From the NCBI GenBank assembly GCA_963723205.1, contig CAVRQC010000026.1, positions 1 through 64,000 of the forward strand: a stretch of 64,000 nt of DNA. The letters are read 5' to 3'. Under the pieces are notes generated by a model. The model was not told where the DNA came from. It did no database searches and was given only the letters and a program-made list of their open reading frames with translations. The position numbers were made by a program, and so were the translations under genes. Shown here one piece after another: positions 1 to 8,816 of this stretch (position 1 is the first letter of the stretch; every line of letters begins with the position of its first letter). This stretch comes from CAVQBP01 sp963723205 (GTDB lineage Bacteria > Bacteroidota > Ignavibacteria > Ignavibacteriales > Ignavibacteriaceae).

Positions 1-35
1 CCCAAAGTTTCTAACCAGAACCTTTGGGGTTTTTT
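1..35 (+). terminator. Rho-independent terminator of a gene left of the window
   Basis: CCCAAAG (1-7) pairs with CTTTGGG (22-28), and the stem is followed within two bases by a run of six T (30-35). The orientation fits a gene ending just outside the window. Positions 36-290 hold no convincing gene. Confidence 0.7.
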
Positions 36-290
36 ATGGAATTTATATCTATTTTCAACCTACTGTCTGCTATTATTTTAAATATTATATTTCCCATATT
101 GGTGCATCTTTTTACATATGAGGTAATCTTCAGGTTTATTTTTCTTGTTTTAATTCCAGGTTATTCTTCCGGAGATTATTTATTATAAAATTCATTAGCT
201 GTGTATTTGAGATTATTAGGATTTGTGAGATATTTAAGTCAGCTATTCTGTAGCTAAAACTATTTCTAAATAAAAATCAGAATAAATAGA

Positions 291-770
291 ATGTTAAAAA
301 GAGTATCAATTTTTGTAGATGTGCAAAATATTTATTATACAGTTAAGCAGATATATGGCTGCCATTTTAATTATAACAAGTTCATTCTTGATGCAATTAA
401 TAGCCGGGAACTAATAAAAGCCATAGCTTATGCAATAGATAAAGGAGATAACAAACAGATTAAATTCCAAAATATATTAAAAAATATGGGTTTTGAAGTA
501 AAGCTTAAACCATTTATACAAAGAAGTGATGGTTCAAGAAAAGGAGATTGGGATATAGGAATAACAATTGACATTCTTGATTTTGTAAAACAATCGGATA
601 TAATAGTTCTGGCATCCGGGGACGGTGATTTTGGCTTGCTGATAGATAAGATAAAAAAAGAGTATAATGTTATTGTCGAAGTATATGGTGTTCAAGAACT
701 AACTGCAAATTCCCTGATTGAAAAATCCACAAAGTTTATTCCAATCAAAGGCGACTTATTACTATCATAA
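291..770 (+). CDS. NYN domain protein (LabA/DUF88-like PIN-fold predicted RNase)
   Basis: This 159-residue protein is essentially a single NYN domain. The FVDVQN motif at residues 8-13 supplies the first acidic residue (D10). GDWD with D86/D88 and D94 follows, and SGDGDF at 109-114 supplies D111 and D113. These are the metal-binding acidic positions of PIN/NYN nucleases of the LabA/DUF88 group, many of which are predicted to process RNA. No partner domain is present. No strong ribosome-binding site precedes the ATG, but the N-terminal strand of the fold begins at residue 5, so this start leaves a complete domain. The gene stands alone between a terminator and a TPR relic. The substrate is unknown. 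Confidence 0.85.
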   Translation: MLKRVSIFVDVQNIYYTVKQIYGCHFNYNKFILDAINSRELIKAIAYAIDKGDNKQIKFQNILKNMGFEVKLKPFIQRSDGSRKGDWDIGITIDILDFVKQSDIIVLASGDGDFGLLIDKIKKEYNVIVEVYGVQELTANSLIEKSTKFIPIKGDLLLS

Positions 771-906
771 TAATTATTTAATAACAAAATTTAAATACAA
801 CTCTTAAAAAAGCTTAAGCAAATCAGTTCTAAGCGGTCGATGTGTACTGAACGTAAAAAAAAATTCCATATTTCTCCATGTCCTTTTTCTGCACTTCTTC
901 TTCTAG

Positions 907-1119
907 TATATCAACTTCGCATTCATTTTATTTCAAGAGGGAGATATACATAAAGCCATAGCTACAATCGATGAGGGATTGAAAACCACCCCAAATGATT
1001 TATACCGAAATTACAATAAGGCTTTATTTTTATATCAAAATAACAGGAGAACAGAAGCTATTGAACAATTACGTGATATTATCCGGATCGAACCCAATGA
1101 AGTGCGGATACAACAATAG
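907..1119 (+). pseudogene. Relic of a TPR-repeat protein
   Basis: An open stretch of 70 codons between stop codons has no usable start. It reads as a helical repeat pattern with FQEGDIHKAI, then Y.NKALFLYQNNRRTEAIEQL, then RIEPNE and a TAG stop. The alternating G-D/A-I and A-L-F/A-I-E-Q-L positions are those of tetratricopeptide repeats. The upstream part of the gene is missing, so this is the 3' end of a dead TPR gene rather than a small protein. The parent family cannot be named. Confidence 0.55.
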
Positions 1120-1539
1120 CTTAGCAAATGGTTAAAGGAGGAAAAATAATTATGTCTTTGCTTCTATTCAGTTAGTTGCCATTCTTAGCCAATAGCCATT
1201 ATAAGGTAAGTGCTTGGTCTTTATCTGTTGATGTAACCTAAAAATGTTGAAAATTCTGGTTAATAATATATGGCTGAAACTTATATGCATGATTGTTATA
1301 TGACAAAACAAAAATGAAAGGGAGAAAAAATAATAACAGTTATTATTATCGTTTTTAGGAAATATCATTCAGTAATTTCAACATTTCAAACCAGCAACCA
1401 ATTATTTAATATTTTTAATCTCAATCTTTTTTTGATTATCTTCGATGGAAGCTTTGTTATATAATTAGCTGTTTAACAATACTGGTTTCTAATTGACATA
1501 TAATATGAAGTATCCAATCAAAAAGGAGGATATCCAATA
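1120..1539. other. Non-coding stretch upstream of the SGNH hydrolase gene
   Basis: No supported gene is seen. A reverse-strand open frame at 1168-1368 has no recognisable content. A clear AAAGGAGG ribosome-binding site sits at about 1520-1527, ahead of the ATG at 1540. Confidence 0.5.
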
Positions 1540-2823
1540 ATGTCGGATAAATTTTGGACAAATAATATTTTTATAAAAATAATTTTCTCTTTATCCCGAT
1601 ATTCGTTAGCTGGTTTACTTGCTCTTACCGGACTATTTTTAATTTTTACTTACACATCTTTTTGCCAGCCAAATTCAGTATCCAACCTTAATGAAGAATG
1701 GGTTGGTACATGGAGTACTGCACCTCAGCTTGTAGAACCTCGTAATAATCCGCCGACACCTGGATTGAGTCACAATTCACTCAGGCAGGTAGTTCATGTA
1801 TCACTTGGAGGTGACAGCTTGCGGGTGAGATTCTCAAATGAATTCAGCAAAAGCCCGGTGACAATGAATGCAGTAAATATTGCAGTTACTGAAGATAGCA
1901 GCGTAATCGTTCCTAACTCTGACCAAACGCTGAAGTTTGATGGAAAGCCGGAGGTTACAATAAAACCAGGTTCTGCAATTATATCCGATCCTTTCAGGTT
2001 CAAATTAAAACCATTAACTAACTTAACAATAACAATTTATTTTGGTAATACATCGCCTGACGTAACCGGGCATCCAGGATCAAGAACAACTTCCTATATA
2101 CTTCCTGGAGACAAAGCGTCAGCAACGGAATTTAACGGTGCTGTCAAAACAGATCATTGGTACATCATCAGAGGTATCGATGTATTAGCACCAAAGTCAG
2201 CGGCTGCCATTGCTATTCTTGGTAACTCTATTACTGACGGACGCGGTTCAGGTACAAACAAACAGAATAGATGGCCGGATGAATTAGCTCGTCGTCTCCA
2301 GGAAAATCATGATACTAAAGAAGTAGCTGTTTTGAATGAAGGGATTGGTGGAAATTGTGTGCTTCGTGCTTGTTTAGGCCCATCCGCTCTAAACCGCTTT
2401 GAACGTGATGTGCTTCATCAAAGTAAGATACGCTGGTTAATTATCCTTGAAGGAATTAACGATATAGGTCAGGTTCACTCAGCAGAAGCCGCTGCATCAG
2501 TTGCAACTGCTCTTATAGCTGCTTATGAAAAGATGATCGAAAGCGCTCATGCTAAAGGTATTTTAGTATATGGAGCTACATTACTTCCATTTGGAGGTTC
2601 TTTTTACGATAATCCGAATAGTGAAGAAGCAGAGAAAAAAGTCAATAATTGGATTCGCAGTAGCGGCAGATTCGATGCAGTTATTGATCTTGATGCAGCC
2701 TTAAGCGATCCTTCAAATCCATTGCATCTCTTGCCTGACGCTGATTCAGGAGATCATCTACATCCGAGCGAGAAAGGGCACAGGATGATGGCGGAAGCAG
2801 TTGACTTGAAACTTTTTAAATGA
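1540..2823 (+). CDS. Secreted SGNH/GDSL hydrolase (carbohydrate-esterase-like)
   Basis: This 427-residue protein has a long N-terminal hydrophobic segment (about residues 20-40, ending near SFCQ) that looks like a signal peptide or anchor. A beta-rich N-terminal domain starts at EEWVGTWSTAP. The catalytic domain carries block I GNSITDG with nucleophile S230, block II GGN (about 270-272), block III GIND with N307, and block V DHLHPSEKG with D405 and H408. These are the catalytic Ser-Asp-His and oxyanion residues of SGNH hydrolases. The WVGTW/GNSITDG/RWPD pattern matches the large secreted SGNH group, which includes acetyl esterases of plant polysaccharides. A strong AAAGGAGG site supports the start. 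The next genes encode a carbohydrate-binding-like protein and an aldo/keto reductase homologue, consistent with a sugar-degradation cluster. The substrate is inferred. Confidence 0.88.
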   Translation: MSDKFWTNNIFIKIIFSLSRYSLAGLLALTGLFLIFTYTSFCQPNSVSNLNEEWVGTWSTAPQLVEPRNNPPTPGLSHNSLRQVVHVSLGGDSLRVRFSNEFSKSPVTMNAVNIAVTEDSSVIVPNSDQTLKFDGKPEVTIKPGSAIISDPFRFKLKPLTNLTITIYFGNTSPDVTGHPGSRTTSYILPGDKASATEFNGAVKTDHWYIIRGIDVLAPKSAAAIAILGNSITDGRGSGTNKQNRWPDELARRLQENHDTKEVAVLNEGIGGNCVLRACLGPSALNRFERDVLHQSKIRWLIILEGINDIGQVHSAEAAASVATALIAAYEKMIESAHAKGILVYGATLLPFGGSFYDNPNSEEAEKKVNNWIRSSGRFDAVIDLDAALSDPSNPLHLLPDADSGDHLHPSEKGHRMMAEAVDLKLFK

Positions 2824-2939
2824 AGGAGTATAAAAAATAGTACAACTAAAAGATCAATACTCTGATAAGAAAAGAGTTCATAAATATTTTATATAGTCTG
2901 AATATAATTTCTTCTATTCATTAATAATTGGGTAAGTTC

Positions 2940-4133
2940 ATGGTTATAGTTAGTAAGTTAAAAATTTCTCTTCTGGTTCTATTATTAACCGTAATTAACC
3001 AGGCGCAATTTTTAGATTCATGTAATAAAAAAAATATTGAAGGCTGGTTCTTTTTTACTGGCGACGGCTATGCTAAAATGGATTTTGTTCAGAAGGATGG
3101 CTTTGCCCGAATATTGATTGATGCCACAAAAGATAAAGACAATGTCTATTGGACATTAATTAAACGCGATGTGACAAAATTTTTGGATCTTAGTAAATTA
3201 AAAGATCCAAATTACCAGCTGCGTGTTGAAGCAAAAGTACGTATTCATAATGCTCCACACCGTCTTAATATGATGGTTAATACTAACAGAACAACTGATT
3301 TCCACATTGATTTGATGGAGTTTGATATTCCAGATACAACTAATTGGCATGTTATAAGTATGACTACAAAAAAGTTTGATGCTCATCCGGGCGATTCAGT
3401 TTATGTACAATTGTGTGCAACTGATTATGGATTAGGAGAATACTTTGTTGATCTCGATTATTATCGTGCTGATATAGTAGATGTTAATAAAGCAGGTCCG
3501 GATAGAGGAGAACTAGTCCCTTATCATCCGCCAATTCCGGAAGTAAATACTTTTTCAAATCATCTTGATGTTTCCCAGGATTGTTTAATTAATTCTAATT
3601 TCCCTGATGTGAACTTTAATAACTGGCATGTTCAGGAAAAAGATGGTGAAGCAAGAGTACTAACAGTAAATGCCAATCAATGGGCTATTTTGAGATGGGA
3701 CTTTGAAAAATATAAAAATTTAAAAGTTGCTGGAGCTGGTTTATTGGAATTAACTACTCAATCTGTACCAATGGGTGGAAATTATATAAAGACTTTTGGT
3801 GAGGATTTCGGAATGGAGTTTGAAAAAGTTAGGGTAATCGAAATATTAGGAGGTGACACCAAGTGGGAACAGGATAAAGTAACATATAACAATTTAACGC
3901 AGGGAAAATCTTATTCTGATGTTTTTAATACCCAGATGATTTATGATACTGAGGTAGGGGTAAAACAGGGAAGTAAAAACTTCATAACAATCTCAAAGCC
4001 CGTATTGCAGCGTATGATTGATGGTAAAACAAAAGGTTTACTAATTCGTCCTCTTGGTGCTATTGATGCATCTTTTTATGCTTTGGAAAACGGAAATAAT
4101 GGTCCGAAGCTACATTTTAATATTCTAGATTAA
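2940..4133 (+). CDS. Secreted protein with two carbohydrate-binding-like beta domains
   Basis: I take the ATG at 2940 (397 residues) over the in-frame TTG at 2928 because it begins directly with a typical signal peptide (MVIVSKLKISLLVLLL..INQAQ). The mature protein has two halves. The N-terminal half (about 20-170) looks like a jelly-roll carbohydrate-binding module, with GYAKMDF, VYWTLIKRDVT and a D-Y-x-R-A-D end. The C-terminal half (about 205-395) resembles the DNRLRE/CBM96-type module, with WAILRWDFEKY, a central GLLEL strand and a terminal PKLHFNI strand. No catalytic signature is visible. It lies between the SGNH hydrolase and the aldo/keto-reductase homologue and may help bind polysaccharide. 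The family assignment is by pattern only, so the product could also be called a hypothetical secreted protein. Confidence 0.65.
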   Translation: MVIVSKLKISLLVLLLTVINQAQFLDSCNKKNIEGWFFFTGDGYAKMDFVQKDGFARILIDATKDKDNVYWTLIKRDVTKFLDLSKLKDPNYQLRVEAKVRIHNAPHRLNMMVNTNRTTDFHIDLMEFDIPDTTNWHVISMTTKKFDAHPGDSVYVQLCATDYGLGEYFVDLDYYRADIVDVNKAGPDRGELVPYHPPIPEVNTFSNHLDVSQDCLINSNFPDVNFNNWHVQEKDGEARVLTVNANQWAILRWDFEKYKNLKVAGAGLLELTTQSVPMGGNYIKTFGEDFGMEFEKVRVIEILGGDTKWEQDKVTYNNLTQGKSYSDVFNTQMIYDTEVGVKQGSKNFITISKPVLQRMIDGKTKGLLIRPLGAIDASFYALENGNNGPKLHFNILD

Positions 4134-4204
4134 ATTGCAGCTTATCCAAATGACTAATTTCTTAAATTTTGCTGTTTCATATATTAAAGTATTGAAAGCT
4201 ATTT

Positions 4205-5115
4205 ATGTCCGACAGTAATCATAATTTTGAAAGTATTTCTCCTTATATATACGGAACGACAAGACTTGGTGATGATAGAATTTCTCGTAAGGAAAGAATT
4301 GAAATTGCCATTTCAGCCATGAAAGCCGGTGTCTGGTTTCATACTTCAAGAATGTATGGAGATGCACTTGAAATACTCGGAGAAGCATTCAAAAATAACC
4401 CAACAATGATTCGGTTAATAGTAAAAATTGGATGGGAAAATGTTAATCAACTAAGAGGAGTTATCGAAGAAAATCTAAAACCTCTGGGAGTAAACGAGAT
4501 TCAGTTAGGTCAATTATGCCTGGGTGGAGAACTGGCAAAAGATTTCGCTAACGGCGGGGAATGTTTTAAAGTCTTTCAGGATTTAAAAAGTGAAGGCTTA
4601 GTGAAAGATTACATTGTTGAAGTATTCCCTTGGACATCAAATGCTCCGCTAAAAGCTTTGCGTGCAGGATATATCCAAGGAATAATCAAAGGATTTATTT
4701 TTTATTTAAATCCTCTCCAGCGGTTTGTTACAAATGAACTCTGGGATGAGATTATTGATAGACAAACAGCAGTAATTGCTATGCGTACTGTTGCTGGCGG
4801 ACCGGTCCATAAACTTCGTGACATACCTGGTTTTGCATGGAAAGATTACCTGCAAAAACGGGCTGTGCAAATTGCACCGATATTTGAAAAATCAGGTGTT
4901 GCAAGCTGGACAAATTTTGTGTTAGGTTTGCACATAGTTTCCCTGAAGTCAAAGCTACAGTTGGTTCTACAAGCAAAATAGAAAATCTTAATGAATTTCT
5001 TCTTGCAAAAAATAATCTTGAGGCCTTACCTGAAGAGATTATGAATGAAATTCAGAATTTACAGTATCAATGGTCTGATGAACTTGATATTCATGCAGAA
5101 CCATGGACTATGTAA
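4205..5115 (+). pseudogene. Aldo/keto reductase family protein, frameshifted and lacking catalytic residues
   Basis: The first frame (4205-4981) shows an AKR TIM barrel: a GTTRLG start, then FHTSRMYG at residues 45-52, VKIGWE with K74, and a TNFVLGL segment near the end. At about 4926 the protein continues in the next frame (AHSFPEVKATVGSTSKIENL through AEPWTM and TAA at 5115), the expected AKR C-terminus. One T appears to be missing from the ggtttgcac tract, where ggttttgcac would restore the frame. The canonical tetrad is also incomplete. H46 replaces the catalytic Asp before Y51, and no catalytic His is seen after the IQLGQL strand. The protein may therefore have been a non-catalytic AKR homologue before the shift. 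A read error cannot be excluded for the missing T. Confidence 0.75.
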
Positions 5116-5211
5116 TAATGTATCTATTGAAATTAACTTTAATACAAGTGGTCAGTTTAAAGATCAAAAATAAACTCACAATAAAAATAATTCATAGCTA
5201 TTCATAATGCA

Positions 5212-5241
5212 AAAGAGACGCCTGAAGCCAGGCGTCTCTTT
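5212..5241. terminator. Perfect 13-bp hairpin between convergent genes
   Basis: AAAGAGACGCCTG (5212-5224) and CAGGCGTCTCTTT (5229-5241) are perfect complements around a four-base AAGC loop. The hairpin lies between the AKR pseudogene and the reverse-strand gene 5282-5707, so it can serve both. No long T run follows on either strand beyond the T's of the stem, and a REP-like repeat is an alternative. Confidence 0.65.
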
Positions 5242-5281
5242 GAGGTCAATTTATTATTTTTTAGCAAAATCATTTTTTACT

Positions 5282-5707
5282 CTATCTGCTGCTTACCAAG
5301 AATTTATTATCAAGCTGTTGCGTTATTTGTCTGAAAATATACTCATGGTCAAATACATTATGTTTAGGTTCAACAGTTATAATATTATTTGAATTTAAAT
5401 AAATACTAGCCAAATGTGCTTTAGCTCTGATAGCAGGATCAGCATTTCCTTTTGATATATCATTTAGCTTATCTATTATTTCACTATAATTACCTTCAGG
5501 GTAATAATTCTTTACAATAATTGCATTATATATTGATGATTCCACTACTCCAGGTATATTACTTTCCAAAGAAGACGGAATTGTTTTAAAAGCCATCTCA
5601 GCTCTCACTTCCTCTTTAACTACTTCCTTCCCTCAAGCATTTATATTTGAAGAAAATACAAGGACGGAAAAAAGTAAGATCATTATAACCGATTGTAACT
5701 TTTTCAT
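5282..5707 (-). pseudogene. Small secreted protein gene with an in-frame TGA after its signal peptide
   Basis: An AAGGAG site is followed by ATG at 5707 and a textbook signal peptide (MKKLQSVIMILLFSVLVF..NINA). The next codon but one is TGA (5635-5633). The same frame then continues without interruption for 116 codons (GKEVVKEEVRAEMAFKTIPSS to FLVSSR, stop at 5282). The mature part contains an alpha-helical AIRAKAHLASIYL segment reminiscent of HEAT/TPR-type helices, but I do not recognise a family. Other genes here end in TGA (for example hpnC), so TGA is a normal stop in this genome. This is therefore a nonsense-inactivated gene, or the stop is a sequence error. Internal starts after the stop would lack the signal peptide. 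Confidence 0.7.
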
Positions 5708-6098
5708 AACATACTCCTTATTTAAGTTGATTATTGATTCGGTAAATAATAAACAAACAGAATGCCAAAGAAAGGAAATTCTAAATAAATGCCAAAATAA
5801 TTAAATTTATGTATTTATTGTACATTATAATATAAGGCATGTGCCACCAATATGTGCAAATAAATAAGGTCGTATTTGTAAATTATTATATTATCAATAG
5901 TTGTGGTTTTATACTGATTGTGGCACCTGGAAAAAATGTGGCAGGTATTTAGATATTTGTTAACATTAATTTAACATTGACTGTTAGATAAGAAAATAAT
6001 CCTAAAACAATATAATGTTTTGCAATATGTAATTGGTTATATTAACAAAATAATGAATTATAAAATAATAGATATGTTTGACTTGTTAGAAATTACTA
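5708..6098. other. Intergenic region with GTGCCAC/GTGGCAC inverted repeat
   Basis: No gene is seen. The 7-mer GTGCCAC (5841-5847) recurs inverted as GTGGCAC (5920-5926), with a third GTGGCA at 5938-5943. The two outermost copies are about 97 bp apart. This is AT-rich sequence in which such G/C-containing words stand out, so they could be a binding site. I see no complete sigma54 or sigmaA promoter built on them. Confidence 0.35.
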
Positions 6099-7357
6099 TT
6101 AGTCGTTTTTATCATCTGCCCGTCGAAGCCTGTTACTTAAAGCCCTTCTTGATATTCCTAAAAGATCTGCAGCAATAGTCTGGTTTCCGTTTGCTCTTTT
6201 TAATGCCTCCTGAATTAAAGAATCCTCTGTTTCTTTTATTGTAGGAAATTTATCGGGAAAATTAATAAATACACTTTCCTCTTTCGGAACATCTGTTTTC
6301 TCATCATAATTATTAACATTATTATAGCCGGAAATATTATTCCTTATAGATTCAAGTGATAAAATCCCGGATTTATGCTGACTAATGGAATCAAATATTA
6401 TTCCCTCTAATTCACGAACATTTCCCGGGAACGGATAATTATTAAGTAAAGTATAGAGTTCTTTCGGTACAGTAGGTCTTTTTTTATTCAAATGATTTGA
6501 TGCTTTTATAATAAAATGATCTATTAAATAAGGAAGATCTGTTTTACGCTCTCTTAAAGGAGGGATGTTTATCTGGTGTGATTTTAACCTGTAATAAAGA
6601 TCCTGCCTGAACTTATTATTTGCCTGCATATTTTTTATATCGCGATTAGTAGCAACAATAATTCTTGCGTCCGATAATTTTGCAATATCTGAGCCAAGGG
6701 GATAATAATGTCCGTCCTGCAATAATCTTAACAATTTTACCTGAGATTCGATACTCAAATCACCTATTTCATCAAGAAATAACGTCCCATTCTCGGCTTT
6801 TTCAATTAATCCTTTTCGTTCTATATCAGCACCGGTAAAAGCACCTTTCTTATGTCCGAAAAGCGTATCTGAGAAAAGATTATCATCAACGCCGGCTACA
6901 TTAACAGGGATTAGGTCTCCTCTTCGACCGCTTATTTTATGTATTGCTCCTGCAAATAACTCTTTACCTGTTCCTGTTTCACCCAAAATCAACACAGGTA
7001 AATTTGTCTTTCCGATAGCTTCTATATATCTGAAGATAGATTCCATTATACTGCAGTGAGTAATAATTTCACTAAATGCTTCAGGATTTTCCAGGTTCTG
7101 TCTTAAAAAAGATTCCTTAAGCATTTCATTTTCATTTCGTATTTCAGCAAGTTCAAGTCCGCGTTTTATTGTTGTTACTAGACGTGTATTATCAATTGGT
7201 TTTACAAGATAATCGAAGGCGCCTTCTTTCATACAAAATACTGCGCTTTCAACATCATTAACCGCAGTAATAATAATTACAGGGAGATCAGGGAATTGCT
7301 TTCGTATTGCAGGCAGAAGATCTAATCCGGAGAGATGCTGCATATTGATATCTATAG
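6099..7357 (-). pseudogene. C-terminal part of a sigma54-dependent response regulator, split by an IS
   Basis: This is read on the reverse strand from the IS junction at 7357. It holds the second half of a receiver domain (IDINM, SGLDLL, PVIIITA with the conserved T/A region, and DYLVKPID with the conserved Lys). An AAA+ sigma54-interaction domain follows, with Walker A GETGTGKE, the GAFTGA loop that contacts sigma54, Walker B GTLFLDEIGD and the RQDLYYRL and NVREL motifs. It ends in a Fis-type helix-turn-helix (QTIAADLLGISRRALSNRLRR) and a stop at 6099. Domain content is complete from mid-receiver to the end, as expected for an NtrC-family regulator. The open frame runs on into the IS, so translation of a truncated product is possible but would lack the first half of the receiver. 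Confidence 0.88.
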
Positions 7358-7440
7358 TGTACCCCAAAAACTGGACAAAAAAATAGCATAATTTAATGTG
7401 GCTATTTATAAAATAAATATATAAATAAGGAGCCACAAAA

Positions 7441-7731
7441 ATGACAAGAATAAGAAAAACCTTCAGTAATGAATTCAAAGCAAAAGTAGCCTTGGAAGCA
7501 ATAAAAGGATACAAAAGCCTAAATGAATTGGGAAAAGAGTTTAAGGTACACCCAAATGCAATAGGCAACTGGAAGAAAGAAGTACTTGAAGGTCTACCAG
7601 AGATATTTAATAGCAAACGAGGTCCAAAGACAGAAGCTAATTCAGAGCTGATAGACCAGCTTTATAAACAAATAGGAAAACAGCAAGTAGAACTGGAGTG
7701 GCTTAAAAAAAAATTTAATTCTATCACTTGA
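7441..7731 (+). CDS. IS3-family transposase OrfA (helix-turn-helix subunit)
   Basis: This 96-residue protein starts with an AAGGAG site 8 bp before the ATG. FSNEFKAKVALEAIKGYKSLNELGKEF is a typical Tnp_IS3 (InsE-like) helix-turn-helix, followed by HPNAIGNWKKEVLEG, a linker, and a leucine/glutamine-rich C-terminal helix (LIDQLYKQIGKQQVELEWLK) that mediates multimerisation. The gene ends shortly after a run of nine A at 7705-7713. In many relatives frameshifting or transcript slippage at this point fuses OrfA to OrfB. Its role is to bind the IS ends together with OrfB. Confidence 0.85.
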   Translation: MTRIRKTFSNEFKAKVALEAIKGYKSLNELGKEFKVHPNAIGNWKKEVLEGLPEIFNSKRGPKTEANSELIDQLYKQIGKQQVELEWLKKKFNSIT

Positions 7732-8559
7732 AGAAAAAAGAGAATATATAGAACCTGATAATTTCCTTTTAACAGTCCAGAGACAATGTTCTTTGATAAA
7801 TTTGCCCCGCTCGAGTTATTATTATTCTCCGTTAGGTATAACGGAAGAAGAACTTGAGATAATGAGCCGGATAGATAAAATATATACAAAGTATCCATTT
7901 TTTGGAGTAAGACGCATAACTGATGCATTAAGGAAACAAGGCAGCAAATATAATCATAAAAGGATCTACAGGTTGATGCAAGTCATGGGAATAGAAGCAA
8001 TTAGCCCTAAAAAGAATTTGAGTAAATCCGGGAAGGATCATATAGTATATCCATATTTACTGAAGCATGTAAAGGTAACGCTCCAAAATCAAGTATGGTC
8101 AAGTGATATTACCTATCTGCCGATATACAGAAACTTTGTATACCTAGTTGCGGTAATAGATTGGTTTGTCGATATATATTAAGTTGGGAGCTTTCCAATA
8201 GTCTTGATGTATATTTTTGTTTAGAAGCTTTAGATAGAGCCTTAAGGCAAGGTAAACCGGAAATATTTAATACTGATCAAGGCAGCCAGTTTACTAGTAA
8301 ACTTTACACAGAAAAGGTTATAGCTAATGAAATCAAAATGAGCATGGATTCAAAAGGCAGAGCATTGGATAATATTTTCATTGAAAGATTCTGGAGAAGT
8401 TTGAAATACGAAGATATTTACTTGAAAGACTATCAATCAATTTCAGAACTCAGGGATGGATTAAAAAATTATTTTTATTTTTACAACAACCAGAGAGGTC
8501 ATCAGTCTTTAGGATACAAAACACCAGCAGAAGTTTACTTTAATTTAAATAGGAATTAA
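7712..8559 (+). pseudogene. IS3-family transposase OrfB (DDE integrase), broken by a 1-nt deletion
   Basis: Starting directly after the A9 run, the frame reads SLEEKREYIEP, then TVQRQCSLINLPRSSYYY, the usual OrfB N-terminus. An integrase core follows with the first Asp in VWSSDITYLP. At about 8169 the frame breaks. One base is missing from tttgtcgat, where tttagtcgat would give the usual DWFSRYIL. The next frame carries the second Asp (FNTDQGSQFTS) and the Glu (GRALDNIFIERFWRSLKYE), ending at 8559. All DDE residues survive but not in one frame, so no active enzyme is expected from this copy without a further slip. Confidence 0.85.
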
Positions 8560-8614
8560 TTAATTTTAGTACACATTAAATTATATATAAAATCTGTCCA
8601 AGGGATGGGGTACA

Positions 8615-8799
8615 ATTAAATCTAATACAACCAGAGAATATTTTTTTGTGGTGAGAATATCCATAACTTTAGCACTATCCTTACAGGTTTCAATATTTTT
8701 TAGACCCTGGGAGGAAATAGCTAACTCAGCGCTTAGCAAAAAATGCTCTTCATCGTCAACCAGTAAAATAGGGTTGACTGGTGTTGATATTATTTTCAT
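8615..8799 (-). pseudogene. N-terminal half of a receiver domain, cut off by the IS3 element
   Basis: The ATG at 8799 begins MKIISTPVNPILLVDDEEHF. The acidic pair DD of the receiver is followed by KYSLVVLDLI, whose D is the phosphoacceptor position, and then the IS begins. The in-frame TTG at 8805 is an alternative start, but the ATG has better spacing from GGAATATTGGA. It starts 17 bp after the histidine kinase stop (8817), the standard kinase-regulator operon arrangement. Because the other fragment (7357 downward) again begins with a V/I-D-I-N-M phosphoacceptor segment, the two halves overlap in the family alignment and may come from two different genes. Confidence 0.8.
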
Positions 8800-8816
8800 T
8801 TCCAATATTCCGGTTT

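Larger units (their letters stand above)
7358..8614 (+). mobile_element. IS3-family insertion sequence, 1257 bp, inside a response regulator gene
   Basis: The ends are inverted repeats. The left end reads TGTACCCCAAAAACTGGACA from 7358. The right end, read inward on the reverse strand from 8614, begins TGTACCCCATCCCTTGGACA. They share TGTACCCCA and GGACA. The element carries orfA and orfB typical of IS3/IS150-type elements. No matching short direct repeat flanks it: the left flank ends in ctatag and the right flank begins attaaa. This is unusual for a fresh IS3 insertion and fits recombination between two copies. The orfB reading frame is broken, so this copy is probably immobile. Confidence 0.9.

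Noticed and set aside
1168..1368. Reverse frame of 66 codons rich in F, S and H
   Set aside because: AT-rich composition, no ribosome-binding site and no pattern.
5633..5635. Reassignment of TGA to Trp in this genome
   Set aside because: hpnC, the SGNH gene, the def gene and others end naturally in TGA, and Trp is encoded by TGG throughout.
5915..5945. TGGCAC resembling a sigma54 -24 element near the response regulator
   Set aside because: No GC/TTGC -12 element lies at the right spacing on either strand.
7350..8620. Target-site duplication of the IS3 element
   Set aside because: The bases outside the two ends (ctatag and attaaa) do not match at any 2-5 bp boundary choice.
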